From: Physcomitrium patens
Taxonomy: Eukaryota; Streptophyta; Bryopsida; Funariales; Funariaceae
Length of the DNA: 64,000 bases
Assembly: GCF_000002425.4 (NCBI RefSeq)
Contig: NC_037269.1
Span: forward strand, 3,237,146-3,301,145
Reading direction: 5' to 3'
Within the stretch, counting starts at the first letter, position 1. Each line of letters starts with the position of its first letter. A program made the translations under genes and the position numbers. Below, one piece after another: positions 10,338 through 23,190 of this stretch. The notes under the pieces were generated by a model. That model made no database searches, had not been told where the DNA came from, and saw nothing but the letters and a program-made list of their open reading frames with translations.

Positions 10338-11535
10338 TCAATAACGGTCATCATGACCTCGAGATCCACCAATGGGCCGATCATATGGCCCTGATCGATC
10401 TCTAGTGCTTCCCTCATAACGTGAGGCACCTCCTCCCGCACTAGCATATCGATCACCACCTGAGTAACGATCACCGCCTCGGCTGCTGTCCCTGTCACGA
10501 TCGTATTCAATACGATTCTCTCTGTTATAAGGTCCGCCATTCTTACGGTCAGGTCCCCCAGAGCGGTCACCATAACGATCACTTCCACGGCCACCACCAT
10601 AACGGCCGCCACCTCCACCGCTGCCATATCGATCTCCTACACCATACCGGTCGCTGAAGGAAAAACAAACAAACAAAACACCCCACCGATACGTTGAAAC
10701 ATGCACAGCTCACCTAAAATCTGAAATAGAAAATGGGCAGTTTCAGCGCATGGAAGAAAAGATATCTAGGCGCAACAATGTGTCCAACGTGAGCATATTT
10801 AACAACATGAATTCAAATATTAATTAGGTGCGACATGAGATGCATCAACATTCATGCTAACCTTCCACTGTCATAGCGATCGCGACCAGAGTACCGGCCA
10901 CCACCACCGCGATCACCTCCACCAGTTGGGCATTCACGTGCCCAGTGGCCAGGTTGTCCGCACTTGAAGCAATCGCCTCCTCCGCCACCACCACCACCAC
11001 CACCACCGCCTCCACCTTTACCACCACCTCCACCACCACCTCCACCACCACCTCCACGATCACCTCCACCGTCCCTGCCTTTAGGTTTAGCACGATTTAC
11101 AGTAATGGGACGACCGTCAAGTTCCTTGCCGTGAAGGCGCTCTATGGCCTCATCCATCGAACGCTCATCTCCGAAGTTTACAAACCCGAACCCTCGAGAG
11201 TGGCCTGTTTCTTTGTCGACGATAACCTGCACAAGAGCGGCAAAATAAACTGAACATCAAAAGAAACTGTCTCTAATATGAATCACAATTATGAACGCGC
11301 TACAGACTGCAACAACCAATCGAACCACGAGTGAAAAAAGGATGATGTCGGGAAAAGACGACTTGTATGGCTGAGTAGTTAAGCGCACTGCGAACAAAAA
11401 TACCGAAATAGGGTTAATACATACCTTGGCCTCAAGGACGTTACCAAAGCGCCGGAACTCTTCTTCTAATCCTTTATCCGTGGTATTCCACGACAGACCT
11501 CCAACGAAGCACCGGAACTCTTCCACCTCAGCCAT
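10338..11535 (-). CDS. Glycine-rich RNA-binding protein with RRM and CCHC zinc knuckle (RZ-1 type)
   Basis: Three exons: 11535-11425, 11226-10862 and 10653-10338 (TGA), giving 263 residues. Introns begin GTATGT and GTTAGC and end TGCAG and TTCAG; phases join exactly. The RRM covers about residues 7-84, with RNP2 CFVGGL (9-14) and RNP1 RGFGFVNF (48-55). A Gly run (about 95-121) leads to the knuckle C123-C126-H131-C136. The C-terminal 120 residues are rich in Arg, Asp, Tyr and Gly (RYSG, SDRYG, GGDRY repeats), a low-complexity tail. This order is that of plant RZ-1 proteins, nuclear RNA-binding proteins tied to splicing and cold response. The start is the first Met before a complete RRM. Function is by family; the exon 2-3 junction (GSDRYG) is inferred from splice signals and frame. 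Confidence 0.9.
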
Positions 11536-12660
11536 AACGAACGTTTACACACCTACTCCAACAATCTGCAGATATATCATTCGTCATAACCAACCGCACA
11601 CAACATGAAACAGTAGTTCGAAGAGGAAAAATCAAAGCAAAAATTGAACACATGTGCCAGGACTCTACATCGTGCTACTGTAAGAGGACTTGCACACACA
11701 TTGATCTCATCGCACTTATGCAAACAAAAAGCAACTGAAAGACAAATAACAAAGACCTAAAATTCTCCTCAACTTCACCTACACGCAAACAAACGTACAT
11801 ATCTGTACATCACACAAGACAGAGGCATGCCTACAGCAGAGGTCTCTAACCCAAAAGAGACCTAACACTTTCGGGGGAGGGGGGGGGGGGGGGGTACAAA
11901 GCTAACACCATTCATCTCTTACAGTTACACTAACTAAACCTGTGTCACCAAACCAAGATGAAAGGTTGACAGCCGTGACTATCCCTCACATTTTTCTACA
12001 CGCCATGAAACCATAAAAACACACGCAGACACTCACACCAAAACCGGGATAGATGCATATCAACATAAGAACTTTCTTCACAATTAGCAAGCCTGACATG
12101 CGGTACCCTAAACTGGAGCAACACTCCTCCTGAGCACGACAAGATAAGTGGCCAGAGAAGCAGACAGCATCGTCACAAGAATCATTCGCATCAGGTAGAG
12201 AAAGAGAAAGAGAGAAAAGGATTAGGTTCACCATGTGCAGGCCAGAGTAGTACCAAAAGAGCGGAAAAAGAGAGATGAGAGAGCCACTCACTACTGCTCC
12301 ACTGGACCTGAGTGTTGTTGTTGTTGCCTGGCAGCAGAGCATTAATAACTCCGAGCAAGCAAGGCAAGGCAAGGCAAGGCAGTCTAAGGAGTAGCAGCAG
12401 CGAGAAGGAGCGGACGCTGCAGAGAAGAGAAAGGAAGAGGAAGGGGCAGGGAAGACACGCCCTGGTTGGTGCTTCTGCCACTATTCCTCCTCCTCCCCCT
12501 CCGAAGTAAGTAAGTTTGTAGGGTAGTAGGGTACGGCTGGAAAGAAGAAAGGTGCATTCATTCATCCAGAACAAGAAAGAAAGAAAGAATTGAGAAAGAA
12601 GAGTGAGTGAGTGAGAAGAAAAGGAGGTGGGGCCAGCCCTGCCCTGCCCAGGGCTCACCC
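11536..12660 (-). promoter_or_regulatory. 5' leader, likely leader intron and promoter of the RZ-1 gene
   Basis: Upstream of the ATG, an acceptor CTGCAG at about 11570 precedes the short stretch to the start codon, so part of the 5' UTR is probably spliced. The block 12,350-12,640 is C/T-rich on the - strand (TTTCTTTCTTTC, CTCACTCACTCAC, and a GCAAG pentamer array at about 12,357-12,380), typical of plant leaders. A run of 16 G on the + strand (11879-11894) falls in the presumed leader intron. The transcription start was not located. Confidence 0.5.
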
Positions 12661-12921
12661 AACCTAGGAGGAGGACCTGAGTGGAGGGGCGACATGGATG
12701 AATGGATGAATGGGTGGATGACTATGTGGATGAACGAACCTATGGATGAGGTGAAAGTGGCGGTTGGGTAGGGAGATGTCCCACATCATACTTATTTCAC
12801 CTCCTTCTTTTGTGAGGTGGGCTTGAAACATAAAAAATAAAAAATAAAAGTACAAAATAACTATCAAAATTCAACGTGTATGTATGTTTGTAAGTATGTA
12901 TGTACATGTGTGTATGTATGA

Positions 12922-12953
<32 letters not shown>

Positions 12954-13735
12954 GTATATGTATATATTTTTTATTTATTTTATTTTAAAAAAAATTAAGG
13001 AAAAAAAGGGGTTTCAAAACTATTCAAAAAATACTTGTTAGATGAAATATTTATAAAATATTAGGCAAATATTTATTTTGATAAAACAGTTATTTAAAAT
13101 ATCATATTCACATTAACACAAATTAAATTCCAAAATTTAAATCAAGTTTTTTCTTAATGGTAATATAAGATCTATAAAAAATTCAAGTAAAAAATGACTT
13201 TTTTGTAAAAATCCTTGTGATTAGTAAATTTTTAAATAAAATAAATAGTATTTTTAAATACTAGGATTGAAATTTCAAAAAAAAAATTATCATAATCTTA
13301 TTTATCAATTTGATTTCTTGTAATATAATTTGTTCTTACAATTGAATTTGTTTGATGGAAATCAAAACTTAATTGTCTCCATGAAAAAATGATTTCAGAT
13401 AGTATAGAAAATGTAAATATAATTTTTGTTGCGTTCTATATTAAAATATACAAATTTTATTTTTTTATATATTCCCCATTTAGGTTGTGTTCACAGGATA
13501 AATAAATGAATGTAAAAACAAATTTAACCAAATCAAAACATTGGTAATGGATGAAAAATCTTGTAGAATATTGAAAATCTTGTCCACTTTTATTTTCATT
13601 TTATTTTATCATTACTCATCCTTTCTTTCGAGCATGTATTTTTATTTATCAAAAAACATTACACAATTCAAAATCAATTTTTAAAATTCATTCGATATTT
13701 AAATTCAATTATTTTTGTTAATATTTAAAAAATCT

Positions 13736-13772
<37 letters not shown>

Positions 13773-14648
13773 TCTATGTATTTAGACTCTTTAAAAATAA
13801 AAAATAATGTTTTCAAATTAAACCAACAAAAAATATTTCAAAATTTATCACATTGTATTTGTATAATCTTTTAATACACACATATATATATACATTCGAA
13901 AAAGTAGTATTTCTGTAGCAATTTTTTCAAAAAAATTAATTATGATCTATTTCAACTCAACTATAAAACATATTTCTTCTTAAATTTTATTTTTGAATGT
14001 GTATTTTAAAATATTTTGAAACATATATTATAATAGTGGTTTAATTTAAAATTTCTCAATTTGTACACAATGACATTGATACCTATTATACTTGAATAGA
14101 TAGAAGTAAATAGAAATAAATCAAACATAGAATATCTCCTTTTAAAAAAATTAAAGAAGCTTTTTAGACTCATATTAGATCAATATGTGTGGCATGTGGC
14201 TATAAAAATTCATTCATGATGTTCTTAACTATTAAAAAGTTATTACAGAAATATATTTTAACTTATATACTTAGCTTACAAGTCTTAAAGATATTTTTAA
14301 AACTTCACTATAACAAAATTGGTTAGTATATAAAAAAAAAAAAAAAAAAAAAAAAAAAGATTCTTAATTTTATCAATCCGTTTCTTGTACTTTAGTCTTA
14401 GTAAAATATTTTTAGTTTCTTATATATTCTTCTTTCTTATTTACGCACAAATATATTATACTCTAATAAGTATATTTGGATTTATTTTCTTTACAACTTG
14501 AAAACATTAATGATTGAAAATACCAAAATATAAATTTTCCTCCTAAAAAGTATGCTATTTTTTTAAGAAATATTAAAGCACTTCAAAAGTTATAGATTTA
14601 ATTCGCCTAAACTAATATATTATCTTTATAATTCTATTTTATATCTTC

Positions 14649-14679
<31 letters not shown>

Positions 14680-14682
14680 TAT

Positions 14683-14718
<36 letters not shown>

Positions 14719-15190
14719 TTAAGATTCTTTATTATGAAAAAGGTTTTTAAAATATATTATTATACAATGCAATTGCAAGAATAATCAATAAATTGATGCT
14801 TGTAATGCATCAACATTGTTTACAAATCTAACAAATACTTGGAGTGGCCAATCAACAATGTATAAAAATGTCAAAAGAATCATTAATAGTTATTCTTTCT
14901 TAAGTAAACTACTCCACTACATATTATTAAAAAAATACAATGATAACAACTAAAGAGCTAAGCCAGATCTTGCATTAGAAGAGTTTTGACTACAGATTTC
15001 TATAATTCTAGAAATATAAGTTTATTTTAATTAAAAAAATCTTGAAAAATAAATATTATATTTTTTTTGATAATATTTTAAAACAAATATATACCATTAA
15101 AAACTTTGATTTTTTTATATTTTAAATGTATATATAAAGAAGATAATTTAATTTGTAAAACATCTAATAAGCTTTGATTATTATGACATA

Positions 15191-15230
<40 letters not shown>

Positions 15231-15469
15231 GATTTGATTAACTAATAATTAATTTTAAATAAAACAAATTTTTTCTTATAATCAAATTCTTAATTGCTAT
15301 TGAAGCAATATAATCATTAAAAATTAAATTAAACATCAAATTAAACATAAATTTAGTTTTATGTGTGATAATTTCTTCTTCATTTTTATTTTTTTTTCAA
15401 AAATATAGACAATAACACATCAATTTTTGAATAATTTTATTATAAATATTTTTGTTAAAAAAACATATA

Positions 15470-15513
<44 letters not shown>

Positions 15514-15756
15514 TCTATATATATGTATATATATATATTTTTCTATATATATATATATATATATAGGAAAAATTAAATAGACTCAAATTTTTAAATAATT
15601 GACCCATTCATCCTAACCATCATGAAAGAAAATAAAGATTTCTAAATTCATTGTCCCATTATTGGATTTGTAACTAATAAAAACAAACCACACTCATCAT
15701 GACTATTTAGTAAAAGCATGGATCTATTTAACATTCTCCTATATGTATAAATATAC

Positions 15757-15800
<44 letters not shown>

Positions 15801-16508
15801 AGACATGTAGATTTAAAACATGTTTAAACCAAATTTAAATATTTTATAATTTATATTTAAATATATATATATACACATATCATATTAACATAATTTGTAT
15901 AATTTTATAATAGACTTTTAATAAGGAATTCAACAACCATTGACAGTATATTTTAAAAACTAATATATATAAAAAATAGAAAATTTCAATCTAAACTAGG
16001 TATATAAATATATATATATATATATAAACAATAATTACTTTCAAATGATAATTCATCAAAAAAGATAATGTAAATAGATCCAAATAGGTACATCAATATA
16101 TGCACACATATAAAATAGATCCATATACATATATATAATATTTTGAATAAAAATAAATTGGTGTGATTATAAATACTAATATGTAAGTATATTTTTTATG
16201 TGCAAGACATTTTAAATAAAATATACTTTGTACTTTTATTTATTCTTTCAAAAAAACAAGAAGATAAGCAAATTATAAACTTTTCAAGATTCTTTATAAT
16301 TCATTCTTAATATTTAATTCTCAATAATTTAAAATAAAAATGAAGGAATTTTTCTAACAGTAGCTTAAGATTGTGTAATGATAAAGAGTTAGGAGTAAAT
16401 GTCAAATAGGTTGTACCTCATTACAATATAATAAACTTATAATTGTAAATTATTATTTCTTAAATATGCCTAATCGCAATATTATAAGACATTAATTCAA
16501 AATTTGCT
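12661..16508. other. Very AT-rich intergenic region with microsatellites
   Basis: No gene is visible. It holds (TA)n arrays near 13739-13769, 14685-14712, 15196-15229, 15473-15511, 15543-15565, 15768-15795 and 16008-16026. There is a TTTA tetramer array near 14651-14680, a poly-A run near 14331-14358, and a TATG/TGTA-rich block near 12,880-12,965. Weak traces of older transposons may exist but none could be assigned. Confidence 0.7.
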
Positions 16509-16778
16509 CTTGGCAATCTCACCCCGCCCTTCACCATCGACGGCTCTGCCCGGGACATGGCGACCACACACCATGGCCGCCATCCTATCGCCGTCGTCGT
16601 CTCTCCGATTCATCGCTGCTCCTGTGAGCACACACCAACTGCCTCCCCCTCGACACATGGCGCCCTTGCACCTCCATCCAATCCCTTTGAGCTTCATCGC
16701 CAACTGGAGCTCCTCCACGTCTTTGCATGGTGCTTGGATTTTGATTACACCTGATACTGCCCACTCGCTGCGTTCAGA

Positions 16779-16785
16779 TATATAG
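16779..16785 (+). promoter_or_regulatory. Probable TATA box of copy 1
   Basis: TATATAG lies 134 bp before the start codon, the right distance for a short leader beginning near 16812. The box and about 270 bp upstream lie inside the duplicated unit, so both copies carry the same core promoter. Confidence 0.45.
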
Positions 16786-16918
16786 TCATGGTAGTCGAGA
16801 GTTCCCCTCAATCAAAACAAGCTAATTGTGCAGGACTTGCCTTGAGCTATTTGCTTTAGCTTACGATCTACTTTAGTGTACTTCTACGTTGATAATTTTA
16901 TCCTCACCCGTGTCGAGA

Positions 16919-18198
16919 ATGGCGTCTATGTCCACTGCGATGGCACTGTCGAGCTCTGTGGCTGCACCTGCAGTCAAGCTCTCCTCCAACGCTGCTTTTG
17001 GATCGTCCGGAGTTCAGCAACTGGCTGCTGTGCGGTCGCCTGTGAAGCCGAACGCATCCAGAGTTGTGGCTGCCAGGGCAAGCCAGTCCTCTGAGGTAAG
17101 GTGGCGCGCATTGAATTCATGCGATCTAGAGTCTGGATGGCATGGATATGTTTGTTTTGTGGATAACTTACGTCAAGTACAGTTTTCTAGTTCTGATTTT
17201 GTGCTAATCTCGATTATTGTTATTATGTGCGTATTGTTATGTAGTCATGACCCATGATGCATGGCAAAGCGTGATGTTTGTGGCATTTTTGTTCAGGATG
17301 CCTTAAAATTGCTGTTTCTGTATTTTGGCAGGAACAAGCCCCTGTGAAGTCTAAGGTTCTTGTGGCGCTTGTGGCCGCCGGAGCGGCATTCGCATTGAAT
17401 GTTACTCCTGTTGCTCCCGCACAAGCTGGGTTTTTCAGCAATGACATCCAGGTCGAGCGGGGCGCCACATCCCCACAATTCCCCGGAAACGAAGGCACTG
17501 GAACGAAGGTCGGCAACAACACGGGTAGCAGAGGGTCAGCCAGTTCTGGCACGCCCTTCGGTGAAGGCGCCGGTGGCAACTTGGTTGGAGACAACCAAGC
17601 CACCAGGCAGCTTTCGTCCACGGGAACACCGTTGGGAGAAGGAAGTGCCAGCGGCTCCGGCGTGAATGGTGCGGAGGCGTTGAAGGTACCTGATGTGGGA
17701 CTGCCTGATGTGTCCAACCCCTTGAACAAGATTGGTGAGCTTAATCCCTTGAAGAATGGTGCACCCGATGCATCGAACATCGTCGGCGACGCCAAGAATG
17801 CTGCTCAGGACTTGGCGGGGGACGCCAAGAGTAAGATTGGCATGGGAGGAATGGGAGTGCCTGATGCAGGCATCGTTGCTAGCAACGCCAAGGGCATGGC
17901 CGCTGATGCGAAGTCCAAGGTAAGTGGCGGGATGAGTGATCCTTCAAGCATTGCGAGTGACGGAAAGAACTCTGCCAAGGATTTGGTAGGCGATGCCAAG
18001 AGCAAGTTGAGCAATGTTGCCAGCTCTGACGTTGTCGGTGACGCTAAGAACGCTGCAAGCGATGCTGCAAATCGCGCAACTCAGGGAGTTGCATCAAACA
18101 GTGCACAAGGCGTTGCGGAGAACGTGAAGAACAGCATTGGATTACCTAACCCCATGGAAGCTGGGAAGGCTCTCATTAGTAAGGTAAGCGGGAATTAA
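16919..18198 (+). CDS. Predicted thylakoid-lumen protein with LEA-like repeats, copy 1
   Basis: Two exons, 16919-17095 and 17332-18198, joined by a GTAAGG...GGCAG intron in phase 0, give 347 residues. Residues 1-59 are a Ser/Ala/Val-rich plastid transit peptide ending near VVAARAS. A second signal follows (60-91): Lys65 and Lys67, a hydrophobic core LVALVAAGAAFAL, then APAQA before Gly92, a lumenal Ala-X-Ala processing site without twin Arg, so probably the Sec route. The mature part starts GFFSNDIQVERG and has two GTP.GEG motifs (exon 2). It ends in roughly 25-residue repeats built on GDAKNAAQDLAGDAKSK, alternating with PDAG/SDPSS turns, as in LEA-type helices. I do not recognise a named family; a stress or membrane-protective role is inference. 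GTAAG inside exon 2 (17920) is read through. Confidence 0.85.
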
Positions 18199-18352
18199 AT
18201 GATTTGTGCGAAGTTGATGAATTAATCTCGTGCCTAGTGTTTTGCTAGAGTTGAATCGAGTGGAACCTGTACATGACGAGCTTGAATGTGCGAGGATGTT
18301 AATCATCGTCGTCACTCATTGTAAATGTATGTAGTTAGATGTTCAGCATCGT

Positions 18353-18358
18353 AATAAA
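18353..18358 (+). terminator. Polyadenylation signal of copy 1
   Basis: AATAAA lies 155 bp after the stop codon, preceded by a TTGTAAATGTATGTAG stretch that fits the upstream element of plant poly(A) sites. The duplicated unit continues about 200 bp further, so the whole 3' end is included. Confidence 0.6.
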
Positions 18359-18699
18359 ACTTGTATCACCTTTATAATGTCTGTCTCCGATGTGATTGAA
18401 CATTGCGTCATGGTTCATTTCTCGAAAATAATTCGGAGAAATTTGTAATGTTTGTAGCTGTTCGAATTTTCGACGGAGGTGTGTAAAGCAATTGCTTGAA
18501 GTGTGTAGGTTATCTTGAATTGTGCGACAGCAAACCAAACAGAAATATGTCTGAGTTTTAAACAGGTGTAAGTAATTGTATATTTGTTTTTAGCAATACA
18601 GCTTTTAGAACAACTTATGAATCGTTAAATATATGAGGAAGGTCCCTGAATGAATGTGAACAAATTTTTCGACGAGCATGTTCCTTTATTTACCGAGTG

Positions 18700-20480
18700 T
18701 GTATGCCATTTTGTTTTATGACTTCGACCCATTGTATGTAATCTCTGAGGAACTCCAATTTCTACCAGCTATATTTCTTTAGTGCTATTTGACCACATCG
18801 TCTGTCACAAACTCACAACCTCTTCTTCCTTGGCACCAAAATTCTTATCCAAGCCTTCTGGCACTTGGATGTACTTCCGTATATCCATACCTCGTCGAAT
18901 ATTTGTGAGAATCTTGTCCAAACTTGGGAGCCATATGCTTTCAAAGTGAGGTTATTACTCTCTTTTTATGTTTTAGTTGGTACACAAAAGGTGGTGAAAA
19001 CTCCATAAAGGAAAGGATTCATTTGATTCATGCACACCGAACAAAGGTGTGATGATTTTTATACCAAAGTTGGCCACGTCTGTCCAATATGTAATTTCGC
19101 AGGTCCTAACCCGAAGAATTGACGAGGAGCAGAACCTTTAATTAACGAGGAGCAGAATATCTGTGACCAAGCATTCCTCCACTTCAATACTGTGATTTGG
19201 AATAATTCGAAACATGCATCATGATTCTGTGGATCTGACTGGGGCTTATTTCATTTGTGGTCATGAAATGAAAGCACTGTGTTAACATAGTCTTCCCACA
19301 CTTTCGAAAAGTTTGATCATCTTCGTCAATTTGTAATGTGTCAGGATTAAAATCTTTCAATCCGCCTCATTCAGCAATTCACCATTGTGCCAGCAGGGTT
19401 TTTTCGAGCAGTCCACTTCAAATTGCTTCACATGCAAATCTTTACCTCTTTCCCAAGGAAAACCCTGACACAGCACTTTCCACAATGTCATTAAGAACAA
19501 TGAGAGATACAAACCTGCCCCGTAGAAATCCACTTTGAATTCATCATCCATTGTGTATTGCACCACAGAGGTCTTGCCTTATAACGTGTGTTTCTTGTCA
19601 CAGGACCTTGAAACTTGTGAGGGGGCTGGCTCCTCACGTTTTGAAGATGGATAACACTTTGACCTCAGCTACAAGACTGAGCCATTGAGCACCAGAATAG
19701 TCTGAACTTACGCATGCCAACGGGGAAGGATCTTCAGCGGCATTGAATGGATGACAGGCGGTGTGAAGCAGCGTGATAACGGGACGCGGGAAGAGATGCA
19801 GCGAAAACGCTTAAAATTGCCTAGAATTTCCAGATAAGTTAGTTCTCAAAGCTGGGAGATCCAAAGTCCAGACCCTAGTTGTTTGAAACTTCCCATATGA
19901 TTCCCTGCAGAGCAGTCTCCTCTCATGGCCATTATAAGCATCCTTACAGTACCTTCCTTCCTCTTGACACGCCCTAGTTAATTGCTGACCATTTCCTAAC
20001 ACAGTGTGATGCCAGAGTCTTCCCATTCAAATTGAGATTAATAGCAACTCATGCTTTGGAAGACTTTTTTCTCCACGGCATGGGGTACGATTTGATCAGA
20101 AGGAATGCAGCATTTTCGTGGAGACTTTTCCGTCCATCACCAGTGGCCACCTCACGCCAGATTTTAACCATGCGTATAGTATAGTCACAGAAAGTTAGAT
20201 TTGCATCTACTTGTCGTATAACTTGGACTCTAGATTCTGGCATTGAGCAATCGAAACATCGGTTGGTGTAAACCATGCAACACGGCAATCTGGAATAGGG
20301 AGAAACTTGGACTGAACTGGCGAGTCCATTACTAGTGGAAGATTGAGGCTCTGGATGAAGTTCAGAGACAGGGAAGTTCAGAGACAGTGAAGTTCCCACG
20401 CTTTTGTTCTTCGCAGAACCAAAAAAAAGAAGCTTGATTGGAGGCTGTGAAAAAGCTCGATAACTCTTCTCAACACACAA
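18700..20480 (-). pseudogene. Possible decayed gene of unknown type
   Basis: Several - strand stretches look coding but do not join. 20480-20049 is open for 143 codons (VYTNRCFDCSMPESRVQVIR in its middle). The same frame runs on past TGA, TAG and TAA codons that each could derive from CGA, CAG or CAA by C-to-T. Other stretches are 19566-19357 and about 18,960-18,750 (ILTNIRRGMDIRKYIQVPEG). No domain was recognised, and the parts may not belong together. Chance open frames are a real alternative. Confidence 0.25.
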
Positions 20481-21053
20481 AAAGTTCAGCAGTGCAGAGG
20501 TTTGTCAGGTTTTATGTTCGAAAGTATATGTCTGCTGTTGCTTGGAGATTTTCTTTCTCTTTTCTTTACTTTTTTCTATCAATCGTGCAGGATAAGCTGG
20601 AACGTCGTCTCTAGGGAAACGGTCTGTCAAATCACGATTCAACCCTGTTCGATCACACCTTCAGTTTGAAGTCTTTTACGCAATTTCCTACTATTTCCCC
20701 TGAAAACCCACACTATTCTCAACTCATTCATTTGAAACTAAGGGCACTTGCGCAGTGCAACCAGAATGAAATGTTTCAAGAAATAATTGAAAAAACTACA
20801 GGTCCTGATCAAGTCATTTCAGGTGGGTTTATTTTAAGCTTCACATGAAAACATGTGGATATTTTTGCCATGGAATTGAGTCTGTTTATTACATTTATGA
20901 TGGGATAACATCACCGACTTCATTGTTCGTGTTAATTCTTTGAACTATCACTTTTGCGCCTTAAAAGTAACCACTCAAATATTAAAGCGGATTGCATGGA
21001 ATTATTCATAAAGTTTGAGTGTCATTCAAATTAATGCATCCCACGCCTCCACA

Positions 21054-21089
<36 letters not shown>

Positions 21090-22521
21090 GAATTTCAGTT
21101 ACCGCTCAAATCCAATATTTTGTTTCAGTACTTCATTACAAGTTTCAACAAAAGCGAGAACTTGAATATATTTGAGCTTTCAAATCATTACTTTTTAGAC
21201 TCTCAAAGTTCCATGTTCTAATGAAAATTGATAAAGATTTAACTTAGAATGGTAACCAGCTGCAAGCAATGTGCATTGTAACACTGTCAAATGATTTGCA
21301 TGAATTGAATGTAGAGTTTTGAAAACTTGCACATTAATTCTAAGCTTCTTGAAATATGGGCTCTAGAAGAAGAAACTATTAAAAAAAATAAACAAAAATA
21401 TCCACAGAAAAAACAATACTAATTGATCAAAATAGTAAATCAAAACAGCTGAGAGAATGAACAGTATACCACCATGAAACCTCTCCACTTCATGGCCTAT
21501 CTTAATTTTTTTTTCTTCATATGCACATACATATTTGACAGAACAAGTGAGAAATCATGTTTCCTGATTTATTTATTGTCATTCAAAAAGGTGTTCCATG
21601 CATGGTGTTCAATGACACTAAAAAGAATACAAATTTTGTCATCTTTACACTGATCCAAAGAACAACCCATGCTTGGGATTTTATGTTCTAAAGATTCAGA
21701 ACTATTGACTTAGAGCAACTTGGCTCAAGTCCTTAGAGACACATTTAAGACTCTAAAACACAAACTTCAATGTTCCAATCACAGTTCTTGCTTGGACCCA
21801 AAGTCAAGTGACCACAATTCCAAAACCCACTTCACAAAAAAGAAAAAAGTGCAAAAAAGTGCAAAAAAGCTTCATGCACTTCGTGGAAAGCATAAGTCAC
21901 TAATTCCACTGTGAGTAACAAGTCTCTAAATTCTGAAAATTACTGGCTACCACCTTCTAAAAAATTAAAGAACATAATGTATTTTCTCTTCAAAGAGATT
22001 AGCAATATTCACTTGGATTTTACAGAATTTTTGTGTATATCTAAATTTATTTCAAAGATATAAATGTTACTGTAGAATATTGTTGAATTATAAATTAAGG
22101 TCACAATAACTAAATTTGCTTATTAATATATGAATGTAAGGAATTTTTGGCTGAGGCGTCAAATTGAATCCTCAGAGGTTTACTTGTAACACCATGTTTT
22201 TATAATTTTATAACCTGTAGATATGTTTCACATGTTCTGCCATACTTAACATTTTGTGTTGTATTTTTGGTTTTTTTTAGTGTGTTATTGTTCATTCTTT
22301 GGTTATTCATTAAGTAAAAATGAATCACCAAAATCAATCCTATCTTTTTTCCCTACAAACTTGGTTTATGGCATTCACTGTGTACATATTTTCTAATCAG
22401 TTTTTTTTTATAATATTGAATAACTTACTATATTCGTACTGCATGTCAGGCAATTTTTGTTTATGTTGCAAGTTCAAATCTATACTGGAAACGATTATTT
22501 GCTTAATTTTATTCTATGTCC

Positions 22522-22552
<31 letters not shown>

Positions 22553-23190
22553 CGCACACACACACTCAAATGTATTGTTGTAAATACAATCAATTTTATG
22601 TTTAAATGCTCAATTATTAAAACTAATATGTATTTGAATTTGTAGTTGAATAACTTACTGTAATTGAATTTATGATTTGAAACAAACGAAAAAGTACTCT
22701 GCAATACCGTTTTTAAATGTTGCTAACCACTGATTGTTTCTCGAAAATTTCTATGTGAATTTGTTTGACTAAAGACTAAATTGCAGAACATGATTCCTGA
22801 CAAAGATGCTAAGCATATTGAAATTTTATCAAAGAAATATATACTACTTTGACAAGTGGGAATAGGCAATAAACAACATCAATCCAACAACAATCACTGA
22901 ACTTGGAACATTCATTTTCATTTACTGTGAACTGCATGTAAATAACACCACAAAAAATAGAAATAGAAGTAATCAAAAACATTGTCGAAGCGACTAGATT
23001 TTTACAGTATTCACATTAAGTTTCAACCTCCAGAATCATCAAACGAAATACATCAAGTAATAATACACTCTTGAAGTTGCAATGAAGCTGGGTTATACAG
23101 GAACACAAAACATAAAGTTAGTGAAACATCAGAATGAGAGTTTACTCATACAGTCAAATGAGAATCACCATACAAACCATCCAACAAGGT
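20481..23190. other. Intergenic region
   Basis: No supported gene. It holds (TA)n arrays near 21055-21086 and 22519-22548 followed by an (AC)n stretch, and A/T-rich sequence otherwise. Short open frames lack any recognisable motif. Confidence 0.6.

Larger units (their letters stand above)
16509..18554 (+). repeat. Segmental duplication, copy 1 (2046 bp)
   Basis: 16509-18554 equals 37134-39179 at a constant offset of 20,625. Two differences were found by eye: A/C at 16516/37141 and G/T at 16593/37218. No indels were seen. The unit covers promoter, both exons, the intron and the 3' flank of one gene. The flanks differ completely at both edges, and no terminal repeats or target duplication are visible. 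Confidence 0.95.

Noticed and set aside
10857-11253. Open frames over the glycine-rich exon on both strands
   Set aside because: They arise from the (ACC)n coding repeat; Val-only and Thr-only runs show they are alternate frames.
17223-17795. 190-codon - strand ORF, also at 37848-38420
   Set aside because: It is the antisense shadow of exon 2 of the lumen-protein gene, Pro/Ser-rich as expected from the complementary strand.
16509-18554. Retrogene origin of the duplication
   Set aside because: The intron and promoter are kept in both copies and no poly-A tail is at the edge, so an mRNA intermediate is excluded.
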